From assembly GCF_007747215.1 (NCBI RefSeq), contig NZ_CP036273.1, positions 2,464,322 through 2,528,321 on the forward strand: DNA of 64,000 bases. Direction: 5' to 3'. Position 1 is the first letter of the stretch. Each line of letters starts with the position of its first letter. The stretch comes from Urbifossiella limnaea (lineage in GTDB: Bacteria > Planctomycetota > Planctomycetia > Gemmatales > Gemmataceae). A model generated the notes under the pieces. That model searched no databases. It was not told where the DNA came from and worked only from the letters and a program-made list of their open reading frames with translations. Positions 31,948 to 39,702 of the stretch are shown piece by piece. Position numbers and translations under genes: made by a program.

Positions 31948-33414
31948 ATGTCCCGCTCGCTCGCTCCCCTCGCGCTCGTGCTCGCGCTGACCGCCGCCGC
32001 AACCGGGCAAGACCCGGTCGAACGGGCGCTCGGCGTTCAGCAGGCGATTGCCGCCGCCGAAAAGCACCTCGCCGCCGACCGGCCCACCGAAGCCGTCGCC
32101 GTTCTCGAAACCCAACTCCCGAACGCCGACGGCCGCGCCCCGTTCCTGGACGCCCTCCGCCGGGCGTACGCCGCCGAGCTGAAGCAGCTTGAACGCACCC
32201 CGAACGCCGAGCGCGCCGCGGCCCTCGCCCGCCGGCTGGCGCTGCTCGGTGCGGAAGCCACGATGACCGTCGCGGTCATGCTCCCCGACGCGCCGGGCGC
32301 TGCCGCACCGTTGCCAGCGGCGCCGGCCGCTGCCGAACCGTTGCCCGATGCGCCGGCCGTCGCCGCAACGGCGCCGGGCACGGCCGAGGCGCGGGGGCTG
32401 TTCAACCAGGGGAAGTACGCCGAGGCCGCGGCGAAGTTCGCGGCCGCCCGCGGGGCCGCGCCGCTGACGCAGGACGAGGCCGTTGCGTGGGCGTACTGCC
32501 GCATCCGCGCTGCCGCCGACACGGTGAACCCGTCCGGCTGCGATCCCACTGCCGCGGCCGCCGCCGAAGCCGATGTGATCGAGGCGCTGAAGCTCGCGCC
32601 CGGGAACGCTGAGCTGGAGCGCGTCGGCAAGCAGGTGCAGGCCGTCGCCCGCGCCCGGGCCGGGAACAAGGCCGCGGGCGCGCCCGCGGCCGCGGTTCCC
32701 GGCGACTGGGAGGCCGTAGAATCGCCGAGCTTCCGCGTGCGGCACAAGGGGAACAAGGCGCTCGCCGACGCGGTCGCCGCCGCGGCCGAGGTCAGGCGCG
32801 CGGAGACGTTTACCCGCTGGAGCGGCCCCCCCGGCGGGGCGTGGGGCGCGAAGTGCGAGATCGTCCTGCACCCGACCGCCGCGTGCTACGCCGCCATGAC
32901 CAACCGACCCGCCGCGGGCACCGGGCACGCCACCGTCAAGCTGTCCGGCGGCCGGCCGACCGAGCGCCGCCTCGACCTCCGCGCCGACGATCCCGACCTG
33001 ATCCCGAACGCGCTGCCGCGCGAACTCACGCACGTCGTGCTGGCCGACCTGTTCCCCGGCACCCCGCCGCCGAAGTGGGCCGAGGAAGGCATGGCGGTGC
33101 TGGCCGGGTCGCCGGACGAGGTGAGCCGGTACGTCCGCACCCTGAGCCGCTGCGCCCGCGCCGGCGAGTTGGTGCCGATGGCGTCGCTGCTGGAACTGAC
33201 CGACTTCCCCGCGGCGGACAAGGTGACGGGCTACCTCTGCGCCAGCGTCACGCTCGTGGACTACCTCGTGAAGTTGAAGGGCGAGCAGCACTTCCTGATG
33301 TTCGTGCGCGACACGCAGCGGTATGGCACCGCCCAGGCGCTGCGCCGGCAGTACGACCTGGACGGCCCCGCGGGGCTGGAGCAGGCGTGGCGGCGGGCGG
33401 CGGTGCTTCCGTAG
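31948..33414 (+). CDS. Secreted peptidase-MA-like protein with degenerate zinc motif
   Basis: The 488-residue product has a signal peptide (MSRSLAPLALVLALTAAATG). An Ala/Pro-rich helical region with a TPR-like unit (GLFNQGKYAEAAAKFAAARG) follows, then a C-terminal gluzincin-like domain: FRVRHKGNKALADAV, LPRELTHVVLADLFPGTPPP, KWAEEGMAVLAGS. The expected HExxH reads RELTH, so the first zinc ligand is Arg and catalysis is doubtful. The Glu of WAEEG is kept. The start at 31948 is chosen over a longer open frame upstream because of the signal peptide. The stop codon lies inside the inverted-repeat element at 33409. Confidence 0.8.
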   Translation: MSRSLAPLALVLALTAAATGQDPVERALGVQQAIAAAEKHLAADRPTEAVAVLETQLPNADGRAPFLDALRRAYAAELKQLERTPNAERAAALARRLALLGAEATMTVAVMLPDAPGAAAPLPAAPAAAEPLPDAPAVAATAPGTAEARGLFNQGKYAEAAAKFAAARGAAPLTQDEAVAWAYCRIRAAADTVNPSGCDPTAAAAAEADVIEALKLAPGNAELERVGKQVQAVARARAGNKAAGAPAAAVPGDWEAVESPSFRVRHKGNKALADAVAAAAEVRRAETFTRWSGPPGGAWGAKCEIVLHPTAACYAAMTNRPAAGTGHATVKLSGGRPTERRLDLRADDPDLIPNALPRELTHVVLADLFPGTPPPKWAEEGMAVLAGSPDEVSRYVRTLSRCARAGELVPMASLLELTDFPAADKVTGYLCASVTLVDYLVKLKGEQHFLMFVRDTQRYGTAQALRRQYDLDGPAGLEQAWRRAAVLP

Positions 33415-33563
33415 GTCGGGTCGAGGCTTCGAGACTCGAAACGGGACGCCACCGACGCCAGAGCTCAGATCGAAACCCGAACCCACGGGGGTTCGGGTTT
33501 CTCCGTTCTCGCTGAACTCCCCCACCCCCGCGTCGGGTCTCGAAGACTCGACCCGACCTACGG
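33409..33563. repeat. 155-base element with 30-base terminal inverted repeats
   Basis: Arms 33409-33438 (begins CCGTAGGTCGGGTCGAGGCT) and 33534-33563 are reverse complements with 2 mismatches in 30. The element starts at the last sense codon of the peptidase-like gene and provides its TAG stop. Inside is a perfect 12-bp hairpin at 33473-33500. There is no transposase, so it would be a non-autonomous (MITE-like) or REP-type repeat. Confidence 0.75.
33473..33500 (+). terminator. 12-bp stem-loop inside the 155-base element
   Basis: AAACCCGAACCC (33473-33484) pairs exactly with 33489-33500, which ends in TTT and is followed by CTCCGTTCTC. It can terminate the peptidase-like gene before argG. Confidence 0.75.
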
Positions 33564-33617
33564 AAGGCAGCCGCCCCGGTTCATACGCTACCCCCCACAC
33601 ACCGAGGACCCACTACG

Positions 33618-34874
33618 ATGACCACCGTCGCCGACCTGAAGGGCCAGACCGTCGCCTTCGCCGCATCCGGCGGGCTGGACAGCTGCACCGTCACCCGCTG
33701 GCTCACCGACCACGGCGTCAAGGTCGTCGCCGTCACCGCCGACATCGCCCAGCCTGACGAGACGGACTTCGGCGCCATCGAGCGCCGCATGCGCGCCAGC
33801 GGCGCCGCCGACTACGTCGCCGTGCCGCTCCACGACATGATCGCCGAGAGCGGCGTCGAGGTGATCCAGTTCCAGGCCCGCTACGAGGGCGCGTACTGGA
33901 ACACGACCGGCATCGGCCGGCACGTCATCGTCGCGGGGCTGGTCCCGGAGTTGCGGAAGCGCGGCATCGGCGTACTCGGCCACGGGGCGACCGGCCGCGG
34001 CAACGACCAGGTGCGGTTCCAGCTGTGCACGAACATGCTCGCCCCGGACGTGACCGTGTACGCCCCGTGGCGCGACCCGGCGTTCCTGGCCCGGTTCCGC
34101 GGCCGCACCGAAATGATCGACTACTGCGAGAGCCACAAGCTCCCCATCACCGCGAGCAAGACCGCCCCGTACAGCACCGACGCCAACCTGCTCGGCCTCA
34201 CGCACGAGGCCGGCAAGCTCGAACACCTCGACTGCCCGCCGTGGTTCGTCACCCCCGGCATGGGCGTGCTGCCGACCGACGCCCCCGAGGCGCCCGAGAC
34301 AGTGACGGTGCGGTTCGAGGAGGGCCGGCCGGTGTCGCTGAACGGCAAGCCGACGACGCCGTTCCAGGCGATCCAGCAGGCGAACGCGATCGGCGGCCGC
34401 AACGCCGTCGGCATCGCCACGCACCTCGTCGAGAACCGCTTCGTCGGCATCAAGAGCCGCGGCGTGTACGAGGCGCCGGGCATGGAGCTGCTCGGCACCG
34501 CCTACGCCTACCTGCTGCAACTCGTGCTCGACCGCCGCAGCCGCGACCTGTTCGACCACCTGTCCGGCTTCGTGTCGAAGCAGATTTACCAGGGCTACGG
34601 CTTCGACCTGGGTACGCACATGGCCCGGCAGGCGCTCGCGCCGATCAACCGGCTGGCGACCGGCACCATCCGCCTGAAGCTGTACAAGGGCCGCGCCGAG
34701 TTCGACGCCGCGGCCGACGTGCCGCACCAGATTTACTCCGAGGCGAACGCCAGCATGGAGGCCATCGGCGCGTTCGACCACGCCGACAGCGAGGGCTTCC
34801 TGCGCGTGCTCCAGGTGTCGGCCCGCGCGCTGGCGGCGCACGGGCAGGTCGTGGCGCCCGCGTGGGCGAAGTGA
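33618..34874 (+). CDS. argG: Argininosuccinate synthase
   Basis: The 418-residue product has the N-type ATP pyrophosphatase P-loop (VAFAASGGLDSCT). Family blocks are HGATGRGNDQVRFQ, YAPWRDP, YSTDANLLGLTHEAGKLE and GVYEAPGMELLGTAY. It joins citrulline and aspartate to form argininosuccinate in arginine synthesis. Family members usually read SGGLDTS in the P-loop; here it is SGGLDSC, a mild change that keeps the Asp and Ser-Gly-Gly. Length is normal. No other arginine gene is adjacent. It ends 6 bases before the convergent Maf gene. Confidence 0.96.
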   Translation: MTTVADLKGQTVAFAASGGLDSCTVTRWLTDHGVKVVAVTADIAQPDETDFGAIERRMRASGAADYVAVPLHDMIAESGVEVIQFQARYEGAYWNTTGIGRHVIVAGLVPELRKRGIGVLGHGATGRGNDQVRFQLCTNMLAPDVTVYAPWRDPAFLARFRGRTEMIDYCESHKLPITASKTAPYSTDANLLGLTHEAGKLEHLDCPPWFVTPGMGVLPTDAPEAPETVTVRFEEGRPVSLNGKPTTPFQAIQQANAIGGRNAVGIATHLVENRFVGIKSRGVYEAPGMELLGTAYAYLLQLVLDRRSRDLFDHLSGFVSKQIYQGYGFDLGTHMARQALAPINRLATGTIRLKLYKGRAEFDAAADVPHQIYSEANASMEAIGAFDHADSEGFLRVLQVSARALAAHGQVVAPAWAK

Positions 34875-34880
34875 CGGAGG

Positions 34881-35477
34881 TCAGTGGCGCTCGGTCGATC
34901 CCAGCCACGAGAGCGCCCGTGCCAGCGACTCCATGGGCAGTCCGATGACGTTGCTCACCGACCCCTCCTCGACGGTGAGGTAGGGGTCGTTCGGCAGCTC
35001 GATCGCGTAGGCCCCGCTGCACCCCTCCCACTTCCGCGTCCGCAGGTAGGCGTCGATCTCGGCCGCCGTCAGCGCCTTCATCCGCACCAGACTTCGCTCC
35101 TGCCAACACAGCTGGAAGTCGCCGGGCCGGCGCCACAGGCACACGCCCGTCCACAACTCGTGAACCGTGCCCGCGAGCGACGTGATGATGCGGCGGGCGT
35201 CCGCCTCGTCTTCCGGCTTGCCGACCACCTTGCCGTTCAACCAGCCGACCGTGTCGGCGGCGATGACGACGCCGTCGGACACCTTCGGGGCGACCGCCGC
35301 GGCCTTCAGCCACGCCAGCTCGCCGACGTAGTGGCGGCAGTCGCCGAGCCGCGCCTCGGTCGGCTCGTCGATGTCGGCGGGGAGCACGTCAAAGGCGTAG
35401 CCGGCCTGCGACATCAGCCACCGGCGGCCGTGCGAGCCGCTGGCCAGCGTCAGGCGGAACGGGAGGGGCGGGGCCAT
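34881..35477 (-). CDS. Maf family nucleotide pyrophosphatase
   Basis: The 198-residue product has the Maf layout: N-terminal LTLASGSHGRRWLM (family LASxSPRR), ADIDEPTEARL, ADTVGWLNGKVVGKPEDEAD, WTGVCLWR and a C-terminal GAYAIELPNDPYLTVEEGSV (family GAYxIQG). Maf proteins hydrolyse non-canonical or modified nucleoside triphosphates to monophosphates. The usual Pro of the first motif is His here. Its start overlaps the end of the GT9 gene by 28 bases, so the two, with the MFS gene, form one transcript. Confidence 0.9.
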   Translation of the reverse strand: MAPPLPFRLTLASGSHGRRWLMSQAGYAFDVLPADIDEPTEARLGDCRHYVGELAWLKAAAVAPKVSDGVVIAADTVGWLNGKVVGKPEDEADARRIITSLAGTVHELWTGVCLWRRPGDFQLCWQERSLVRMKALTAAEIDAYLRTRKWEGCSGAYAIELPNDPYLTVEEGSVSNVIGLPMESLARALSWLGSTERH

Positions 35478-36499
35478 GCGTCGAGTGCCTCGGCGAGCGG
35501 CGGCCACAGCCGGTCGGGGGTGAGTTCCGCGAAGCAGACGAACCCGTGCGGGCAAGTCTTCAGGTAGCTGCCGCCGCACGGCACCGTCGTCTCCACGCCG
35601 CCGGCCGGGGAGCCGTAGGGACCGTGCTTCGCGGCCCGGGTACAGGTATACGGGGCGACGCACGGCCGACCCAGCGCCGCGGCCAGGTGGAGCGGGCCGG
35701 TGTCGTTCGACAGCATCACGTCGCACGCCGCCAGGACCGCGGCCAGCTGCGGGAGCGAGGTCTTGCCGGTGAGGTCGAGCGAGGGGCCGGTAAGGCCGCG
35801 GGCCGCCTCCTGAGACATCGGGCTGTCATCGCCGCCGCCGACGAACACGGTCGACCCGCCGGAGTGCGCGTGTGCCCGCCGCAGCAGCGCCGCGAAGTGC
35901 CCCGGCGGCCAGCGCTTCGTCACCCACCGGGCGCCGACGCCGACCGCGACGAGCGGCCGGGGCAGGGCGGCGAGCTGCTCGTTCGCCCAGCTCACGGCGT
36001 CGGGCCGTAGCGGGACGTGGAAGCCCTTCGGGCCGTCGCCCGCGCCCACGGCTTCGGCCACCCGCCAGTAGCGATCGACCGCGTGGATGCGGTCGGCGTC
36101 CGGCACCTTCACCCGCTGCGTGTATGCGAAGCGGGCGCCTTCGCGGGCGTTCGCAAACCCGACCCGCCGGCGGGCGCCGGTAGCGAGCGTCATCAGACCG
36201 GAGCGGAGCAGGCCTTGCAGGTCGAGGACGAGGTCGAATCGGCGGCCGCGAAGTTCGGCGGCGAACCGGGCCGAGTACGCGGCCGCGGCGCGCCACCCCT
36301 TGCGGACTGCGCCCCGGTCGAACGCCAGCGTGTCGGTGAGGTCGGGGTGGCCGATCAGGAGCGGCTCGTACGCGGCGTTGACGACCCAGGTGATATGCGC
36401 TGCGGGATAGGATCGGCGCAGCGCCGTCAGCACCGGCAGGGCGTGGACCACGTCGCCCAGCGCGCTCGGCTTGATGAGGGCGATCCGCTCCGGCGTCAT
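35450..36499 (-). CDS. Glycosyltransferase family 9 (heptosyltransferase-like)
   Basis: The 349-residue product opens with IALIKPSALGDVVHALPVLT and continues with FDLVLDLQGLLRSGLMTL, VGVGARWVTKRWPPGHFAAL and SNDTGPLHLAAALGRP, all typical of ADP-heptose:LPS heptosyltransferases. It would add heptose or a similar sugar to lipopolysaccharide core or another surface glycan on the cytoplasmic face. The C-terminus has TVPCGGSYLKTCPHG, a cysteine-bearing loop also seen in some planctomycete relatives. Its ATG overlaps the MFS stop (ATGA), so it is translationally coupled to that gene. Confidence 0.93.
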   Translation of the reverse strand: MTPERIALIKPSALGDVVHALPVLTALRRSYPAAHITWVVNAAYEPLLIGHPDLTDTLAFDRGAVRKGWRAAAAYSARFAAELRGRRFDLVLDLQGLLRSGLMTLATGARRRVGFANAREGARFAYTQRVKVPDADRIHAVDRYWRVAEAVGAGDGPKGFHVPLRPDAVSWANEQLAALPRPLVAVGVGARWVTKRWPPGHFAALLRRAHAHSGGSTVFVGGGDDSPMSQEAARGLTGPSLDLTGKTSLPQLAAVLAACDVMLSNDTGPLHLAAALGRPCVAPYTCTRAAKHGPYGSPAGGVETTVPCGGSYLKTCPHGFVCFAELTPDRLWPPLAEALDAWPRPSRSA

Positions 36500-37761
36500 G
36501 GCCGTTCGCCCCGCACCCGCGGGAGCAGCGCCGCGACCAGCAGCAGCAGCCCGACCGCCAGCAGGTACGGCGTCGCGTGCCGCGGGTCGGCCTGGAACGC
36601 CACCGAGCCGACGAACGGCCCGATGATGCGGCCGAGCGACGCGAACGACTGGTTCACGCCCAGCACCTCGCCCTGCCGGGCCGGGTCCGCCCGCTTCGAC
36701 ACCAGCGCCGATACGGACGGGTTCACGAACGCGAAGCCGACCACCGCCACCGACACCGCCAGGTAGAACATCGGCTTCGAGCCCGTCCCCGCGTCGGCCG
36801 TCCACGCCACGCCGGCCATCCCCGCGAGCCCGAGGATCATCAGCACGAGGCCCGTCGCCAGCAGGCGGTGCTCGGCGCCGCGCTTGGCCAGCGGGCGGTA
36901 CAGCCCGCCGGCGAACGTCAGCACGGCGCCGACGAACGCGAACACCAGGAAGTTGTCCTCGACGCTCATGCCGAACGCCGCTTCGGTGAGCAGGGCCAGC
37001 GTCGCCTCCAGGTTGGCGAACGCGCAGATCGCCAGGAAGTAAATCAGCACCAGCGGCCCGACGGTCGGCATCCGCAGTACTTCCGCCGTCCGTGCCATGC
37101 TGAAGAACTCCTTCCCCGCCTTGTTCGACGGGTCGCGCGTCTCTTTGAAAATGCCGACGGCGAGGAGCAGCGCCACGAGGGACAGTCCGGAGGCGAGGGC
37201 GCCGACGCCCCACGGCTGCTGGTCGAACGCGGCGAGGCCGAAGTACGCGATTAGCGGCCCGAACGTGAACCCGGCCCCGAACGCGATGCCGATCAGGGCC
37301 ATCCCCTTCGCGCGGCGCTCCGGCGTCGTACAGTCGGCGATCACCGCCGCCGCCGTGCCGACACTCGCCCCCGCGACGCCGGCGCCGATTCGCGCGGCCA
37401 GCATCAGCCCCAGCGCCAGCGCCGCGGACTCGGCCGGCAGCGTGACCGCGAACCCGTACAGGGCGTAGAAGACGACCGAGCCGAGCAGGCTGATGAGCAG
37501 CACGGGCCGGCGGCCGACGCGGTCGGAGATGCGGCCCCACACCGGCGAGAACACGAACTGCATGAGCGAGAACACGGAGAACAGCACGCCGATGGCGACG
37601 CCGGCGGCGGCGGGCGAGAGGGCGAGCCCCTTCTCCCCGAGGTACGGCTCGGCCTGCCGCGGCATCACCGGGAGGACGATCCCGAACCCAAGCAGGTCGA
37701 TGAAGACCACCAGGAAGACGACGAGCATCGCCTTCCGCGGCGGATTCGTGGGCGGAGTCAT
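36496..37761 (-). CDS. MFS transporter, TetA/TCR-like
   Basis: The 421-residue product has twelve predicted membrane helices and the major-facilitator motif A in GRISDRVGRRPVLLIS, with FSLMQFVFSPVWG just before it as in tetracycline-efflux-type drug/proton antiporters. The central loop (FKETRDPSNKAGKEF) matches the usual break between six-helix halves. The substrate cannot be inferred. It precedes the GT9 gene with a 4-base overlap, so it could serve an envelope pathway rather than drug efflux. It is divergent from rsmD with a 46-base gap. Confidence 0.9.
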   Translation of the reverse strand: MTPPTNPPRKAMLVVFLVVFIDLLGFGIVLPVMPRQAEPYLGEKGLALSPAAAGVAIGVLFSVFSLMQFVFSPVWGRISDRVGRRPVLLISLLGSVVFYALYGFAVTLPAESAALALGLMLAARIGAGVAGASVGTAAAVIADCTTPERRAKGMALIGIAFGAGFTFGPLIAYFGLAAFDQQPWGVGALASGLSLVALLLAVGIFKETRDPSNKAGKEFFSMARTAEVLRMPTVGPLVLIYFLAICAFANLEATLALLTEAAFGMSVEDNFLVFAFVGAVLTFAGGLYRPLAKRGAEHRLLATGLVLMILGLAGMAGVAWTADAGTGSKPMFYLAVSVAVVGFAFVNPSVSALVSKRADPARQGEVLGVNQSFASLGRIIGPFVGSVAFQADPRHATPYLLAVGLLLLVAALLPRVRGERP

Positions 37762-37794
37762 CCGGAGAGGATACGGCCGCCGCGGGTCGGCGTG

Positions 37795-37800
37795 TAGAAT
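37795..37800 (+). promoter_or_regulatory. -10-like box of rsmD (leaderless arrangement)
   Basis: TAGAAT ends 7 bases before the ATG at 37808, the same spacing as at tyrA and the DUF1501 gene. An in-frame ATG at 37799 overlaps the box, so 37808 is preferred as start. Confidence 0.45.
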
Positions 37801-37807
37801 GGACCCG

Positions 37808-38419
37808 ATGAACGAAAAGACCATGGTCCGCATCGTGGCCGGATCGCTGCGCGGGCGGCGCGTGTACACCGTCGTCCATGAGGGGATGCGGCCGACGCCG
37901 CAGCTGGTGCGCGAGGCGCTGTTCAGCATCCTCGGCAACGCCGTGCCCGGCCGCCTTTTCTACGACATTTTCGCCGGTACTGGCGTGGTCGGGCTGGAGG
38001 CCGTGAGCCGCGGCGCCAGCGGCACGCGCTCGGTCGAGAAGGACGGTAAACTCGGGGCCGCGATCCAGAAGTACGCGACCGAGTTCGGCGTCGCCGACAA
38101 GCTCCAGGTGCTCAAGGCCGACGTGTACCGCTGGGGCGAGCGGTGGATTCCACCCGGGAACGCTCCGGTGAACCTGTTCCTGAGCCCGCCGTTCCCCGAC
38201 CTGAGCGAGCGCGGCGACGAGTTCCTCACGCTCGTGGATCAGCTCCTGGAGAAGGCGCCGGACGAGTCGGTGCTGGTAATTCAGGCGGAGGACGGCTTCC
38301 CACTGGACCGGCTCCCGGACCTGCCGGCGTGGGACGTGCGGAAGTACGGTCGCAACCTGCTCCTGTTCCGCGTCAAGGGCGAGCCGGTGCCGGCGGCCAC
38401 AACCGAGGAGACACCGTGA
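37808..38419 (+). CDS. rsmD: 16S rRNA G966 N2-methyltransferase-like protein (RsmD) with altered catalytic motif
   Basis: The 203-residue product has RsmD features: VRIVAGSLRGRRV, RPTPQLVREALFSIL and the SAM-binding loop YDIFAGTGVVGLEAVSRGAS. RsmD methylates guanine 966 of 16S rRNA. The catalytic DPPY motif reads SPPF here (NLFLSPPFPDL), so the Asp and Tyr are both replaced; activity or target may differ. Its stop overlaps the GTG of the next small gene (GTGA), starting a four-gene coupled run. Confidence 0.85.
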   Translation: MNEKTMVRIVAGSLRGRRVYTVVHEGMRPTPQLVREALFSILGNAVPGRLFYDIFAGTGVVGLEAVSRGASGTRSVEKDGKLGAAIQKYATEFGVADKLQVLKADVYRWGERWIPPGNAPVNLFLSPPFPDLSERGDEFLTLVDQLLEKAPDESVLVIQAEDGFPLDRLPDLPAWDVRKYGRNLLLFRVKGEPVPAATTEETP

Positions 38420-38673
38420 GCGCGACCGCGACCCCGTCGGTCCTTGACCGGATGCTTGATCCGGTCCGCGACTGTCTGACGCCCGAAGTGGCTCGGCGGA
38501 TTCTGGCACTCCGCGCCGACCCCGTGACCCAGGCGAAGCTCGACGAGTACGCGGAGAAGAACGCCGGGGGTACGATCACACCCGCCGAGCTCGACGAGTA
38601 CGACGCGATGGTTCAGGCAGGGAATATGATCGCCGTCCTCCAGGCGAAAGCCCGCGCGGTCGTCGGGAGGTGA
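38416..38673 (+). CDS. Small protein of unknown function coupled to HNH nuclease
   Basis: The 85-residue product starts at a GTG overlapping the rsmD stop. It is acidic and mostly helical (LDRMLDPVRDCLTPEVARRI; AELDEYDAMVQAGNMIAVLQ), with no signal peptide or recognised domain. It ends 4 bases before the HNH nuclease gene, the spacing expected for a translationally coupled partner. It could be an accessory or control protein for the nuclease, but nothing in the sequence proves that. Confidence 0.7.
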   Translation: MSATATPSVLDRMLDPVRDCLTPEVARRILALRADPVTQAKLDEYAEKNAGGTITPAELDEYDAMVQAGNMIAVLQAKARAVVGR

Positions 38674-38677
38674 CCGG

Positions 38678-39082
38678 ATGGACCGTGCGACCCTGCGACG
38701 GGTTCGTGAGCGGGCCGCCGGCGTGTGCGAGTACTGCCGTGCGCGGCAGGACGATGAACCGTACTACGTCTACCAGATCGAACATGTGATTCCGAAGCAG
38801 CACGGCGGGTCGGACCACGTGTCCAACCTTGCGCTGGCTTGCCCTCACTGCAATCGTTACAAGGGTCCGAACCTTGCCGGCCTGGACTCCTTCGACGACG
38901 CACTCGCGCCACTATTCAACCCGCGAACACAGAGTTGGGATGACCACTTCGCACGCCGCGGCCCGCTCATCATGGGGCAGACAGCGGTCGGCCGGGCGAC
39001 CGTTCGCGTTCTCAACATGAACGACCGCTGGCGCGTTCAGGCCAGAGCCGCGCTCGACGCCGTCGACGGGGACGACGCATGA
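38678..39082 (+). CDS. HNH endonuclease
   Basis: The 134-residue product has two zinc knuckles and a beta-beta-alpha metal finger: CEYCRARQ near the N-terminus, then IEHVIPKQHGGSDHVSNLAL and ACPHCNRYKGPNL. The His of EHV, the Asn of VSNL and the CNRYKG block match HNH nucleases of the HNH_5 type. It would cut DNA; target unknown. A C-terminal extension (about residues 75-134) is unlike restriction enzymes and may bind the substrate. Its stop overlaps the start of the next gene (ATGA). Confidence 0.9.
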   Translation: MDRATLRRVRERAAGVCEYCRARQDDEPYYVYQIEHVIPKQHGGSDHVSNLALACPHCNRYKGPNLAGLDSFDDALAPLFNPRTQSWDDHFARRGPLIMGQTAVGRATVRVLNMNDRWRVQARAALDAVDGDDA

Positions 39083-39555
39083 TGCACCCACTACCGCTTC
39101 TCCGCCGGCGCGAGATCGAGGCGGGCGTGATCGCCCCGCTGGTCGCGGTGTTCGCCGCCGAGGTCGGGGCCGACCGCGCCCGCGAAATCGCCGCCGGCGT
39201 CATCAAAGAGCTGGCCCGTCAGGGCGGCTGTGCCGCGGCCGCGGTCCTTGGCGGCAACGGCCTCCGCGAACTGAAACGCGCCGTCGAGCGGTGGACCGAC
39301 GACGACGCGCTCGAACTCGTCGTGCGGCGCGACGACGCGGAGGCGTTCGAGTTCGACGTGGTGCGCTGCCGGTACGCCGAGATGTACCGCCGGCTCGGGC
39401 TCGCCGACCTGGGGCCGGTGCTGTCGTGCAACCGCGACGCGGCGATGATCGAGGGCTTCAACCCCGCCATCGCCTTCACCCGCACGCAGACGCTGATGGA
39501 AGGCGCGACGCACTGCGACTTCCGTTATCGATCGGGAAGTCAGACGCAGGATTAA
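39079..39555 (+). CDS. L-2-amino-thiazoline-4-carboxylic-acid hydrolase-like protein
   Basis: The 158-residue product resembles the ATC hydrolase family, which opens the thiazoline ring in cysteine formation. Landmarks are FEFDVVRCRYAEMYRRLGL, VLSCNRDAAMIEGFNPAI and TLMEGATHCDFRYR, with the conserved Cys and His/Asp at the usual C-terminal sites. Its start overlaps the HNH gene by 4 bases. The last two codons (Gln-Asp) and the TAA stop lie inside the inverted-repeat element at 39546, so the original C-terminus may have been longer or shorter. Confidence 0.85.
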   Translation: MMHPLPLLRRREIEAGVIAPLVAVFAAEVGADRAREIAAGVIKELARQGGCAAAAVLGGNGLRELKRAVERWTDDDALELVVRRDDAEAFEFDVVRCRYAEMYRRLGLADLGPVLSCNRDAAMIEGFNPAIAFTRTQTLMEGATHCDFRYRSGSQTQD

Positions 39556-39686
39556 CCACAGAGTCACAGAGAGCACAGAGGAAAGACAAAAAGCAGAGTG
39601 GTGACAAAGTCTGGTTTCAGACTCTGCTCCGTCTCGGTCTTCTCGTCTTCCCTCTGTGCTCTCTGTGACTCTGTGGTTAATCCTGC
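39546..39686. repeat. 141-base element with 36-base perfect terminal inverted repeats
   Basis: Arms 39546-39581 (begins GCAGGATTAACCACAGAGTC) and 39651-39686 are exact reverse complements. The internal part holds AGTCTG/CAGACT (39609-39614, 39619-39624) and GCAGAGT/ACTCTGC pairs, so the whole folds as one long hairpin. The AACCACAGAG core matches a repeat type I know from many bacterial genomes. There is no transposase. It supplies the stop codon of the upstream gene and can end both convergent transcripts. It is AT-richer than the flanks. Confidence 0.85.
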
Positions 39687-39702
39687 TTTCGTTCTCCCGC
39701 CA

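Noticed and set aside
39546-39686. Complete insertion sequence
   Set aside because: There is no room for a transposase in 141 bases; only inverted arms and an inner hairpin are present.
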